A stretch of 64,000 nucleotides of DNA from Talinum fruticosum (lineage: Eukaryota; Streptophyta; Magnoliopsida; Caryophyllales; Talinaceae): assembly GCA_021018815.1 (NCBI GenBank), contig JAITYX010000007.1:11222001-11286000 (forward strand). The letters run 5' to 3'. The notes under the pieces were generated by a model. It was not told where the DNA came from. It worked only from the letters and a program-made list of their open reading frames with translations, and searched no databases. The position numbers were made by a program, and so were the translations under genes. Positions 1 through 12,284 of the stretch are shown piece after piece (the first letter of the stretch is position 1; each line of letters begins with the position of its first letter).

Positions 1-2148
1 TGTAATACAATTATACTATTCAATCATACCATTTTTTTCAATTTATTACATGATATAATAATTTTAAGTTAAGAGAAGACACTTAAAGTGAGTCTTATAT
101 AAGACAAATTGCATACATCCGAATCTCCCAGATCCATGCAAAATCAACAATGAAAGAAGTTGTATTGGGGCTCTCTCTTCTGCTATTTTTGTTGGAACAC
201 TCTCGTTTTCCTTTGGCGTCTTGCATAACTCGATCACTTTTTTTTGATGTTCTAACCAAGACAAACTCATTTTATTGATGATCACACTTTTTTTTTTTAA
301 AGGGTAAGTACAACAACTAATAGGTAGCCTTTCTCGCAAGGGTTATACCTAAATTATCCTCCATTAAAATGAAGAGAAAAGAAGAAGAGTGGATAAAGAA
401 CCAAACTAAAATAAAATAAATACAAAGATTAAACTTGACCACCCAATCTAAGCACCGGGCAAATTCTAATGGGGGCTTATGGAGCTAAAATAAGCTAAGT
501 GGATTTGAGTCAAGAAACACTGGGAATACAAGACTTGGGTCCAGCCAAGCTTTAACTCGAGCCCAAGCCAAAGCCACCTCATTGCCATAATATTTCAAGT
601 ACATATACAATTGTATCCACGTTAACACAAAACGCTTTAAGTAAACGGTAGTTATCTCAATTAGTAAACTCTGTCAACTAACAAAGACTTTCTTTCTGAT
701 GTTATATTTTTATAAGTCTTTACGTCACATTTGCAAAACATAACAAAACCAAAAAAATCGAAAAAAGGTACTAATCAAACTAAAGATATCTATTAAAAAC
801 TAACTAATAAGATCGAGTCAGTAACGGAGATAGGTGCCTCTTCATGTGTATAAATGTTCTTCAGGCTCTTGTAATTTTTTTGGGATTATACCCAAACGAA
901 AGATATCTGTTAAAAATCAATAAGCATTTTTCTGGATACAATTGTATCTCAGGACATCATTGAATTACATATAGCTCCTCCGCCACTGGATCAAGCTGGG
1001 TACATCCCTAATTTCATATTTTTACGTGATATTAACAATTCATAATGAGTCCTACCCCATTGGGTGATGGAGTTTAATGAAGATTTGGGCTTGGGTTTTA
1101 CAAGTAAAGGAGTTGGTATAGTCACGGGAAAGGTGGCACGGTTTCATCCTGGGGATTTTGCTTCGGTTGCTTGTTTTTCTTGCCTTTTTCATCGAGTTAT
1201 TTGTGTTAAATGCCGGTGTAACTACTTGTAACTGTCAGTCATGCAACTGATTATGGCTATTTAATCAGTGTAAAATCTCTATTTTTACATATGTGAGTAG
1301 TGTATTACAAAGTAAAGCAAGTGAGTGCTTGAGGAAAATTCTTTGTAAATTATTCAAAATCTAGTGCATCGGTTTCGTGGTTTTTTTCTAGGTTTGGGTT
1401 TTTTCACATTAAATCTTGTGTCCCACATTCTTTGTTTATTTTCTCTTTTATCCAAAGTCTCATTATTGTGAATCTCAATCCTAACATACCCATGGTACAG
1501 ATTGAAATTTATTTTTCGAACAATTTTGAGGTATAAATGAAAACATTTACTCCTGTCAGGACATGAAAATTCTACCGTAATGTCGGGACTATCTAGTAAG
1601 ATAATTCCATAAACTACTTTTTTTATTCTCTAAACCGTCTTAATAACAAAAATATAACAAATACAAAGAAGATTTTCACCAAATTTGATCTCAAAAAGGA
1701 AACAATATTAGCAACATTTGATAGCATAGCACCAAAAAAAAATAAAAAAATAATGCCATAAAAATGTAGACAGTATTAAACTGATATTATAGTATAAATC
1801 AAATTGCCGAAACAATTTTTTATATATATATAAAAGATAAGAACTTTAATTTCTTTTTATTTTTGGATCGAAGAAGATAATAATTTTGATTTTAATTTCA
1901 AATTGAGAACCTTTTCTTTTAATCAACAATTTAGAAGCTTCTATAGCCTCGACTCTTCAAAATTTATATTTTTCGGGGGCACAGATTCTTTGAATATAAT
2001 TTAATTTAATTGCTATAAAATATATATATATTTTTGATAGAATTGTAATAAAATCTGGGTGATTCTTCATTTTCCAAATTCATGTATTATTGCCAAATTT
2101 CGGTTTCAAAGAGTACTATGAATTTGGCTAAATTATTTTCTCTCCTCT
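1..2148. other. AT-rich intergenic stretch, no gene seen
   Basis: I see no coding exon on either strand; the only open frame of note (64-339, minus) is low complexity and resembles no family I know. The part from about 1060 to 1495 looks like the 3' portion of a Copia-type LTR, with a pyrimidine-rich tail and a short motif reading ttaaatcttgtgtc near 1407, but no partner LTR or primer-binding site was found, so this is only a suspicion. A short tail near 970-990 (agctcctccgccactgg) resembles the end of a common degenerate plant repeat. Confidence 0.5.
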
Positions 2149-2158
2149 ATATATATAG
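2149..2158 (+). promoter_or_regulatory. TATA box of the defensin-like gene
   Basis: A TATATATATA run lies 66 bases upstream of the ATG at 2224, preceded by a CT-rich stretch. This spacing would put transcription start near 2185. Inferred from position only. Confidence 0.5.
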
Positions 2159-2223
2159 ACTGCCATAGTTTAGTGAAAATAAAAAGACATACTTTCAAAG
2201 GCATAACCCTTCGAAGGGAAATA

Positions 2224-2734
2224 ATGGGGAAATTCAGCTTTCTCTTGGTGGTGTTTTTTGCCTTCTTGTGCACAGGTTGGTTTTCATCCTCTCAAATTAT
2301 TATTTCTTTTTGCTACTTTATCAAACCCGAGTCGAGTCGAGTTACTGTTAATGTGTTAAAAGGATAAAGTAACCTATGCTGATTCGTTTTAACCATTTTC
2401 TGTTTTTCGGTAATTTTTTAACACTAGATGTATATACGTTGCCGATCATATATTTTCTTTTAGATATACAATGAAATAAGTGGCTAAATGCACGTGTTTA
2501 TGTATGTGTGTAGGTATATACAATGGGAAGCTAGTTAAGGCAGAAGAAGTTCAAGAATGTTGTGGCTATCAGTTGGATAGTTCGAGTGCATATTTTGGGA
2601 ACTGTTTTCCTGGATATGATGACCAGAAATGTGATACTTTTTGTCGCACAAAGACTTGCATTAATAAGGGTGGCTACTGTAAACAGTATCCCGGACTTTC
2701 TCCTCCGGGTTATACTTGTTATTGTCATTGTTGA
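2224..2734 (+). CDS. defensin-like secreted cysteine-rich peptide, two exons
   Basis: Exons 2224-2275 and 2514-2734, joined by a GT-AG intron of 238 bases; the spliced frame gives 90 residues. Residues 1-18 are a hydrophobic signal peptide, and the intron falls at its end, the usual place in plant DEFL genes. The rest carries ten cysteines spaced C-C-x13-C-x8-C-x3-C-x4-C-x6-C-x12-C-x-C-x-C. The CxxxC and CxC steps are the signature of the cysteine-stabilised alpha-beta fold of defensins. The adjacent CC pair and the third cysteine of the closing CxCxC are extra to the usual eight. Known family roles are antimicrobial defence and, for some members, reproductive signalling; which applies here cannot be told. 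The ATG at 2224 is preferred over an in-frame one at 2173 because it starts directly at the signal peptide. TATA upstream; no paralogue in the window. Confidence 0.85.
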
Positions 2735-2930
2735 TTATTTTTTATCAATTATAAAACGAATAATTTTGTTAAGTGCAATATCATATCGGTTAGTTTTTTT
2801 TTTATGTTGTTTTAATAATAAAATTTGTACTCATATGTCATGATATTAATAAAAAATAGTTGCTAAACTATAGTGTATATTAAATTAAATGATGAATCTG
2901 ATTCTCGTATGATACATGATGAAGTTGCCT

Positions 2931-5646
2931 CTACGAAGAGGTGATTAATTGTTGAATATTGATGGGAGATACATCATTGGAATTGCCGTTGATCAGACGG
3001 TTGGCAATGATGAGATTGACGGCCTCTGATGGATGATAAGGGTCCCAGAATACATACTTTGATCGATCATTGCACACCTTCGAAGTTGGACCACACGGAA
3101 TTAAACCCCCAAACCGCCCACCTCCATGGCAACATGCCGAGTTTGCGTTCTCAAAACCTGTTACATTCATCCCAAGAACATCACTTATATTATGGATCCG
3201 GCCGAAAATATAAATTCAATGATATGGTGTATTTTAGAGAAGAAAATCTTGATGTTTGAAACGAAAATTATGAAAACTAGGTCTAGGTTTAATAATGTTA
3301 AAGTAAAAAATTATATTTTTATGAAATATTAAGACTGAGAATATTGAGACTGAACTGAAATTTTTCTCTAATTAAGACGCACAGTGCCTTTAGTCTCTAA
3401 CTTCGGTCTCAATTTGAGTCACTTCAGTCTCGGTTAGAATTCCTTTATCAATCTGTCTCAAATATTCGTCTCAAAGATAAACGCGCCTATTCTTGTAGAC
3501 ACAAGATTATGGTATTTCACAATACAATGTATTTAGGTAGGACTAGGATCATTAAAATGAGGGTAGGTGGGAGAAACATAAACTTATTTTTTTGTTTCTT
3601 TTTCTGATCACATATAAGAATATACATGAAGAGTTGATCAAATATTCTTTAGACAGACAAACTATATTTAAAAGATGTACATATGTGAATCAGAATGATT
3701 TTTTATCTATATTTTTTTAAATCTCTAAATAAAAAATTTCCGATAAAATAAACCCATATAAAAAAATTACGAATTGAAAAGTTAAAAGTAAAAAACATAC
3801 CATAGGATGTGTAATTGGAGAGGATATCTTGAAAAATGTGGTAAATATCAGCATAGACTAAGTTGGAACCCACAAAGGTAGAGCTGAGTTGGGTAACAAG
3901 GATCTTGAGCTTGGAGTTGAACATTTGAGCAAGCTGATTTGGGAAAGCTACACAATCATTCCCTGCCAATGGGTTTATTTCCCTCTCATATGGTATACAC
4001 CCAATTGGTCCCACATTCACCACTACCATTTTCTTCGCCCCCAACTTGTACAACCTCTGTTCAATAATTTCACATTTAATCCAAAAAATAAAACAAAACT
4101 TGGTTAATACCTCATGTTCGAACTTACATACAAAATGTACATAAATAAAAATGTAAATATAAACGAACATAATATATGAATAAATTCTTTTTTTTAAAAG
4201 TAAAATCGAACAGGCTTAGACCTTTATGCTATTGAAATAGAGTACTAATACGTTATTGAAATCACCAAATGAATGATAGTTAAATTATAGCTAAATGAAC
4301 GCTATGTAGTATTGAGTCCGTTTACTAAGTTGACAACCGGATATCAATAATCCCGAAGGTGATAAATTACTTTATACATGGTATCTAATTTCAAGTTAGA
4401 CTATAATAAACACGATTTTTTATTCAATGTATGTACTACAACTTACGAAAATCAATGAACGTAATCGGTTCAATCAGTAAGATATGTAAAACGGTAACCG
4501 CAAATTCTGATGTTGAAACATGAGTCAACATACGTACCGTAAGTTGGAGAGTGTATTTGGAGATGAGGGCATCTACAAAAGTTTGAGGAGACACAAAAGT
4601 TTGCTCGAGTTTGGAAAGAACCGGAGTCAAGTAATTGTTGATGAAATCGTTGGATCCCATTGTGACAGAAAACAAGGCATTGTCAAGAAGCTCCTTTGTT
4701 GCTGCCTCTCCTATGCTTGAGACCATGTCTTGCTTTGTCTTTTCAAAGTTGTCCAATTGCACGTCCAAATCTAGCCTCCCTCCCTAACACATACAATGCA
4801 ATACAATAAGTAGTTACATACAGTACAACATAAAATATACGATAGCTAAAATTTATAACGTACGTAAAATTAATTTTCTTCTTAGTATTGAAAAACATGT
4901 CACGATGACATTCGGCAATAACTATAGGTTGACTCTGAATTGGATTAATTGCTTTTGGAGAAGAAAGAAAGAATTTACAACAAAAATCATGAAAAAATGT
5001 CGCTTTCTAAGATACAATAACTGACATGGATTTAAAGCAATAAGTGTTGTGTCATTCTAGGGAGGAAGATAAGAAGTAATGGAAGGGAGAAAGGAATTGG
5101 TGGTCTTACAAAAATTTTGCCAGTGTCATAAAGAATCCCTCCACCACCAGAGGCATAATTAACTCCTTTGAATATGACATTCCCGTCTGTACTTGGTGCC
5201 AAGTACGGTGGGGTAAACTCTCCAAGTCCGAGCCGCTCACCTGACCACGATAAGAAAACACAACGTCTACAATCAGACTACATTTAAAAATTACTGATGT
5301 CTATCAATAACATTATCACATGTTTTTTGGTTATTATATAGTTAATAACAACAATGTAAACGAGGTTTTGAAAAAGTGTAGGAAACAAACACATACGTAC
5401 ATACCTATAATATCGACAATGGTTCTTCCATTGGTGTACCTCCCGGTAGGCCTGCCAAAATCAATACCATTAGGGGAAATTAGCCTTGGAGAGAGACACA
5501 ATGTAGTTGTTGTTGCCTGCCTCTACCAGTGAATCTCCAAACACAAAATTTGCTACTTGCACTTGTGCCCTACACTGTACGCTACAGAACAAGGAGATGA
5601 TGAACACAGCGGAATACATTGCTTGTTTTTCTGCGAACACAGCCAT
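2931..5646 (-). CDS. GDSL esterase/lipase, five exons, frameshift in exon 1
   Basis: Exons on the minus strand: 5646-5405, 5240-5110, 4783-4538, 4056-3801 and 3157-2931. GDSL hydrolases are secreted Ser esterases acting on lipids or cutin-type esters. After a short hydrophobic leader, exon 1 carries FGDSLVEAGNNNYIV with the nucleophile Ser. Exon 2 has the block II Gly (GVNYASGG), exon 3 the block III Asn (GSNDFINNYL), and exon 5 the Asp-x-x-His end block (WDPYHPSEAVN). Exons 2-5 join in perfect phase. Exon 1 is 242 bases where the phase requires 3n+1; the frame breaks after ...SKANFP at a run of four G on the plus strand (5473-5476) and resumes one frame over with NGIDFGRPTGRYTNG. Without the break the product would be about 366 residues, normal for the family. 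Either a recent pseudogene or a homopolymer error in the assembly. An upstream in-frame ATG at 5646 is used; MYSAVF at 5619 is an alternative that begins nearer the hydrophobic core. Confidence 0.87.
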
Positions 5647-5697
5647 TCTCAGGAGACAGAGAGAGGGGAGTATAGTAGAGGGTTGAACGACGGATCC

Positions 5698-5706
5698 ATT
5701 TTAAAT
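5698..5706 (-). promoter_or_regulatory. TATA-like box of the GDSL gene
   Basis: On the minus strand the sequence reads cccctatttaaaatgg, a TATTTAAA core about 55 bases upstream of the ATG at 5646. Positional inference only. Confidence 0.4.
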
Positions 5707-5987
5707 AGGGGAGGGAACGCTCTTCCCCCTTCCCCCAACCCAAAGAAATAAAAAGGGAAAAAAAGAGGCAATTAATGGCTCCTGCAAAATTCAGCTCTAA
5801 ACTCGTGAAAGCTACTCCAACAGAAGCAAATGGGCATAATACTTGCAACTAGATCGTACTGATAAACTAAAAAACCAAACAAAAATAAAAAATAATAAAA
5901 TAGAAATGGATTGTGGAAACATATATTCAAACTAGAATGTAAGAAGGGAGGACTCTTTCCTGCTAATGTTGTAATATTTAATATAAT

Positions 5988-6283
5988 ATTAGATTTTAAT
6001 ATTTTAAATTTTGGGTGATATTGCTCATAATATTTTGAATATCGATTGACGTCATAACATCTTCATCTTTAACACTAATATTTTTTAATATCCAATACTT
6101 TTTAAAAAGGAGCGATTATTAGTGTCCCGAAATCGGGACAAGTAAGGTTATTTTTTAAAGTATGAGATATTAAAAAATATTAATGTTAAGAATGAAAATA
6201 CTATGGGATCAATTAATAGTTCGAAAAATTATGAACAATATGACCCAAAGTTTAGGATATTAAAATTTAAAAAATCTATATTT
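5988..6283. mobile_element. foldback MITE with long inverted arms
   Basis: The left arm (about 5988-6110) and the reverse complement of the right arm (about 6150-6283) share long matching blocks, such as agattttaatattttaaa against agattttttaaattttaa, gggtgatattgctcataat against gggtcatattgttcataat, and ctaatattttttaatatc against ttaatattttttaatatc. The tip holds a perfect small hairpin, gtcccgaaatcgggac (6123-6138). No coding capacity. No confident target-site duplication was located, so the superfamily is unassigned. Confidence 0.65.
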
Positions 6284-9111
6284 AAAATAAAATTTGAAAT
6301 TTTCATTCTACTTTTTTTACTATAAAATACATACATTTTCCTAGCTACCAACTAACTTAATTACTTCACTCAAAAACAAAAACAAAAAACTTAATTAGTC
6401 TTCCTCTCAACCATTTATATAACCCCCTCCCTCCCAAAAAAAGAAAAAAAAAGAAAAAAAGAGGTGGGAAGGACATGGTTAATTGGTATTTGGCAATGGC
6501 ATATAGATTGCCTTTTGTTTAATTTGCTACATTGGAATTTGGATTTTTAAATTTATTTGTTAAAATTGATGCCATACATCAATTCAGTCCACCCTGAATA
6601 ATTACTTGTAAGAGTAATGCTGCTGATATCTTAATCTTTTCAAATTTTAGACAGGTTTTAGAGTTATAGACAGGAATCTTGTGAGACTTAATTTCTTAAA
6701 TAAAATAAATTATAATAAGGTTTATAATTTTTTAAGTTTTGTTTAGACTCATTTATTGAGAGAGAAATTGAAAAAATATTATCTATAGACAACCCTTGAC
6801 TTTAAAGAAATAATAAAATATAGATTATAAATATTAACATTTTACTATCTTACAAGTATCGACAAATAATAAAAAATTTTTTCTCAAATCTCGTAAATAT
6901 TAAATTATTATGAAATATGATATTTTTAATATGTTACTACCCTACTTTTTAAAATTTTTGGATAGTAAACTGTTAAAAAAATTATCCAAATCGCATTTCT
7001 TTACCTGTTCTTTACTTGTTTCCCAGTCAACACATTATGAAATATGCCTCTATCTCTCTCTCTCAGTTCACATGATGTACGGAATCCCCTCACATAATTT
7101 ATGATACGAGTATGTTGAAATTGTTATCTTACAATAAAATTAAAATAATACTCTCTCTGTCTTACAATAATAGTTAATCTTAAAAATATTATTGATCATC
7201 TTATATGGATTGGAGAAGTTCTTCTACTCTTAAATCCCCACCTCAAAGTTTTTTTCTTTCTTTTTGTTTCTAAAAAGATTGGATAAACTATTAAATGAAA
7301 ACAAGTATTATAGTTAAATTGAAAAATGAATGTAACGTGGTAGGAGGATTTTGATGTAGCTCTCGTAAAGAGATTCAGGTTTGGGTTATTTCGGTTTCGA
7401 GACAGTTCGGACAAAAATATTATACCTGTACTCGACTAAATTGTAGATTCAGAGATCCCGACCAAACCTAACCCAAACATGAATGTCCGAATGTTCGAAT
7501 TTGTGATATGAACTTTTGCAAATTACAAAGAAATTATATATGTGGTTGTATCCGAACTCAAATTTTTGTTATCCTAATCTAAATGTCTGGATTTTTTATT
7601 GAAAAATTGTAGATTTTAGACCCAATTATATTTAAATCCGAATAACCGAATCCACTTATTCAATGATTTAAATCTGAATTGATCATAAAATTTGGAGAAC
7701 CCGAACCTAAATGATCAAACTCAAACTCAACCTCTATTTCAATTTAAATATAACCAATTATCCCAATTTTATGATGAAACTCGATATTTTCAATTCAAGT
7801 CACATAAATTTAGATAATTAGGTTGGAGGGATTTTTGTGTGTACTAATTTGATGTTTCACTGACTTAAATGTAAGGCATTGGAACTGTTGGGGGTTGGTT
7901 GGGATTGGGTGGATTTCCTCTCTCTCTCTCTAAAATAAAAGTGATGACAACAGAGAATCTCTCCCTTTCAAGAAAATGCATATTTTAATAGAAGCATTTA
8001 ATTGAAAGATGGAAGAATTTACTATTGACAATAAGGTTATTCGATTGGTCAATATTTACAGCAACCTACCCATTCCCTCTCCTCTCACATGAACCATGTA
8101 GGAACTACGACTCTATCATCAACTTTCTTTTTCATTTCCAACATAAAATAATTAACGCCAACTCCCTCTATTTTTTATTTTTTAAAATGTATTTTTTCCC
8201 TATAATGATTCATTTTTAATTTTTATAATTAAAATGATTTAAAATTAGTTTCGTTAATAAATAACAATTTCAAATTATAATAATAGATTACTCCTCCATT
8301 TAATTTATTTTTATTTCATAATATCGAGTCAACTATCGGTTTATAATTCCAATGATATATTAAAAAGTAATTTATCAATTTTTCTCTTTTCTTCCAACAT
8401 TTCTAATAAAATCTTAAAGATATTTAGATTTTCTAATCATTAATTTATCTTGTAATTAATTCAAACTTGATATTAGCCCAAAAGGACAAATAAATTAAAA
8501 ATGTGGGATAAATATTTTGAAAACAAGTTTACATACCTAATATAGTTTATTTTGGTGCAATATCAAAATACCCTAATAGCAAGTGAGAAAAGATGAATAT
8601 TAAAAAAGGCAGTTAATACATGTCTTATACTTTTATATTTTTGTAACATAGTAAGTTGGATCACCTAATAAACCCTTATTTTAGGAGAATCTTCGAAACG
8701 AAAGGGGTAGCATCGAACCCGGGACGTGCCGTTGCACGAGATGAGAAAGGTACCAGACGAGCTACTACTCATCGGTGTAATATACTTTTATAAACAATCA
8801 ATATACGTAATTAGCATTGACAATATACCGTTAGAATTTTGTTGTCGAGGTTGTTACATTATCTATGAATACAAGCGAAAAAAGGAGTAAATCTATTCAT
8901 CAGATAGAAAACTAATTAAGAAAACACTTTGTATTAAAATGTTAGGGTTGGCACCCTAAAATAAGGAAAACTACCCTCCTTGTATTGAGGTTGAAATTGA
9001 CAATTAACCACTCATCAACAACGGTTAAAACACAATTTCAATACACTTTCACCCAAATTAATACTCCCTAATTAAAATTTTCCTCAACAAAATTAATCCT
9101 CTCTTCAGAAA
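6284..9111. other. intergenic spacer with degenerate repeats
   Basis: No gene seen. From about 7370 to 7745 there are many diverged copies of short words such as ccgaat, cccgaa and aaccta on both strands, typical of decayed repeat DNA. At 8710-8719 the minus strand carries a good RNA polymerase III B-box (ggttcgatgc) inside a patch, 8690-8785, that resembles tRNA-derived repeat fossils. The last 100 bases before 9112 should hold the pectinesterase promoter, but no clear TATA box stands out. Confidence 0.5.
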
Positions 9112-10946
9112 ATGAGGATTTCTTTTTCATCTTCTTCCACATTTTCGATCACCTTTGCGATTGTTTTCGTCGCAATCGTTTCGAGTGCGAGTATTGTGAA
9201 GGGATCACCTGCTCCTGAGGACAATGCACTTGATCACACGTCTCAATATCATCATAATCACTTTTACCCGTTTCAGATAGTCATTGATAGCCCCCTTTTG
9301 ACTGAAAAGATCAAAGCTAATCGCACAATTATTGTTGATATCACTGGCAATGGAGATTTCAAATCTGTTCAAGCCGCTGTTGATTCTGTACCCGATGGGA
9401 ATTCACAATGGGTTGTCATCCACGTTCGGAAAGGAGTCTATAGGTAACACAGATTCGTATATTTTTTATTGAAATGAAAAGATCAGTTATTTCGGACAAC
9501 AATTACGTCCCGTTATTTATGTATATTTTTGCAATAATATAGATTTGACAATGTGGGTTTTGAAATATTGAAATGATAACACAGGGAGAAGGTACACGTA
9601 CCACGTTCGAAACCATACATATTCATGAGAGGGAATGGCAAAGGCAAGAGCTTTATAGTGTGGTCTCAAATCTCCGATAACAACATTGAATCCGCCACTT
9701 TCAAGCTTGAAGCCCCCAATTTCGTTGCCTTTGGCATCAGTTTCAAGGTAATTATGAAAATATAACAAGGAGGGAGAGAATCGAACCCGAAATATAATTT
9801 ATTTAAGAGCTCAGTCTTGATCATTACACTGTTTGACAACTTTTCAGGACCTTTTTGTTCTCCCTCGACCCCATACTATAATGCAACACTAACAACATGA
9901 TAGAACAACACTATTTCTCCTTAGAGAAAAATACATCACATAAGAAAATTAAAAGGTGTTGGGCTCATATAAAAAGTGTAACACAAAAGAACTCAATTTT
10001 ACGAAAATTATTCTGAAGGCCATCTCACAGCACAGATTTTTTTAAATACGTCATATCACCAATAAATTAGGATTAGGGAGTCATGTGTAAACAGTGTAAA
10101 ATTGCATTTGCACTGTATATTCCAATAATAAGATAGGTGTGAATCAAAATATATATTTTTAGGTGATATAACATGTGATAAATTGTTGACAGAACAATGC
10201 TCCAGTAGGGGAAGCACACACCTCCCAAAATCGATCAGTGGCAGCATATATAGCAGGAGACAAGGCTGCATTCTATCACTGTGGTTTCTTCAGCACCCAT
10301 AACACCCTGTTTGATGCCAAGGGCAGGCATTACTTTGATGCTTGTTATGTTCAAGGCTCCATCGACTTCATCTTTGGCCGTGCTCGATCCCTATATCATG
10401 TATGTTCTTCACATTTTGTTATCAAATCTGTCAAGCTCCTGTAACAGTTCAGTCATCGTCATCTTCTCGACAATCATCTTCTTATCACAGACTTTTTCTG
10501 GAGAAGAAAAACCTTAGATCTTTGAAGAAAATAAGTCGAAAATACTAATTAATTTCCCTGTTTTTGGGTAATTTTTGGTGGGGGTGATGCAGGACTTTGA
10601 GATATTTGTGCTGGTAGATAGGAGGGTGAAGATCCATGGGTCGATAACAGCACACAACAGGGAAAAGCCAGATGAGCCAAGTGGATATGTGTTCTTAAGA
10701 GGGAAGGTTTATGGGACAGGCAAGGCTTATTTGGGGAGAGCCAAGGGTGCCTATTCAAGGGTCCTCTTTGCTGAATCTTACTTGTCCGACACTGTTGCCC
10801 CTGAGGGTTGGACTACCTGGAGTTACCAAGGTCCTACTGAGTAAGTCACTTTATTATCCCTTTTCACTTCAATTTCTCATATCTATATATATATACCTAC
10901 TGAGTAAGTCACTTTATTAGTCCTTTTCACTTCAATTTTCCCGATA

Positions 10947-11036
<90 letters not shown>

Positions 11037-12284
11037 GGAGCTATGTGAAGGTTAATGGTGTCTCGGAAGGCCCTTTCACTCAGAAAAATGTTTATTACTT
11101 ACGAATGAGTATTTTTAGTTTTAGTATAATTTGGGTTATTGGGACACCCATAAAAAATGTTACAAAGTTGCAAAGAATACTCATACACATAGAGGGACAC
11201 CCATAGTTCAAATTCTTAACTCCTTACTTGTCGATAAAAATTTTCAGATTTTTTATGATAGAAAAGAAATAATTATATATATATAAAAAGCGACTACATT
11301 AATAACCTCTTTACTCTGCAACAAAAAAAAATATCTTTACAAGAAAAATAATAATATAATAACTTACAAAGGAAAGAATTTCTTGACAAATAGTTTACGA
11401 ATTTTAAATCTGTATGAGTGAAAGATCCTTGTGCAAAATAAGTAGGCCAATTGTGTCCATCTTACCGATTGATGTGACCTAACTAAGCTTCACCCACCAA
11501 ATTAATTTAATCGATTGTCAAATTTAATTAAATTGTTTTTACCCATTTACCAGAAAAAAAGTTTGAAAAAAGAAAAAGATTAACTCAACCATCTAGAGTA
11601 GTGTGACACTTAATTTTTACAGAAATATTAAGATTTAATTCTCTCTAAATTATGTACATACATAAAATTTACGGGTCAAAACAAGAGTTTTAATCCAATT
11701 GATTATTCTAAACGGATTAAAACAATCCACACGTTTTTGTTGTTTAATATTATAAGCAAGCACTTGATCTTCAATTTCAGAGTAGTCTTTGATATGATCA
11801 TCTCCTACAATATGTGCAAGCACTTCTCTGAACATTAATTTTTTTTAAAAGGTGAAAATTAGGATATATTATTAACTAATAATAAATCAACATTATCCCT
11901 TAGAGGAGTAACCTAGTGATAGAATAAGCTGATTTCCATAAAAAATATTAGGGTTCGATTTTTCTGGACTGTATGTGTATCAAGGAAAAAAGTTAATTAT
12001 GAATCAAAATCTCTATTATTATCAATAAAAAATATACTAAAATTACATTTACACACTTGTAATTTAATTGATGTTAATTATATATTTTTATTTAATAATA
12101 TCATACTATCGAATGGGAAAACAGCAATTTATATCAGGCGGAGTACAATTGCCACGGACCGGGATCCGGCACGGCTGAGAGAGAGGCCTGGACCAAGAGG
12201 ATCAGCACGGAGGAAGCCTCTCGTTTGATTTCGATCGACTTCATCGATGGCACCCAATGGCTGCCGGCCTGGCTAAGTGGCTAG
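9112..12284 (+). CDS. pectinesterase-like protein (PME), altered active site
   Basis: Exons 9112-9443, 9585-9747, 10193-10399, 10593-10840 and 12125-12284 are all GT-AG and in phase, giving 369 residues. Pectinesterases remove methyl esters from homogalacturonan in the cell wall. Residues 1-31 form a secretion signal, and there is no long inhibitor (PMEI) pro-region, so this is a group II (type II) form. Family blocks seen: GVYREKV (GxYxE), GSIDFIFG with the second catalytic Asp, YLGRAKGAYSRV with the conserved Arg, and WLPAWL at the C-terminus. The canonical GxQDTL block reads STHNTLFD, so the Gln and the acid/base Asp are replaced by His and Asn, and the Gln of the QAVAL block aligns with Arg (RSVAAYIAGDK). 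Some plant PME-like proteins differ at these sites, but hydrolysis by the usual mechanism is doubtful. Intron 2 holds a tRNA-like B-box fossil near 9778. Confidence 0.9.
10833..10941 (+). repeat. tandem duplication covering a splice donor
   Basis: The 45-base stretch that begins with the last 8 bases of pectinesterase exon 4 and its donor (cctactga|gtaagtcacttta) is repeated 63 bases downstream at 10896 with one or two changes. The second copy carries an identical donor at 10904. Use of the downstream donor would add 63 bases (21 codons) to the exon, keeping phase but reading through the intervening sequence. Confidence 0.85.
10944..11032. repeat. (TA)n microsatellite in pectinesterase intron 4
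   Basis: About 88 bases of almost pure TA with two TTT interruptions, directly after the donor duplication. Confidence 0.95.
11033..11222 (+). mobile_element. degenerate repeat fossil in pectinesterase intron 4
   Basis: It begins agggtggagctatgtgaagg and ends ttcaaattcttaactcc, and resembles a widespread plant repeat that opens with GGAGCTA-like bases and closes with a related inverted end. No target duplication could be read because the left side is the TA repeat. The rest of the intron, to 12124, is plain AT-rich DNA. Confidence 0.35.

Noticed and set aside
64..339. 91-residue minus-strand open frame
   Set aside because: Poly-Lys start region from a T run, no motif, no splice partner found.
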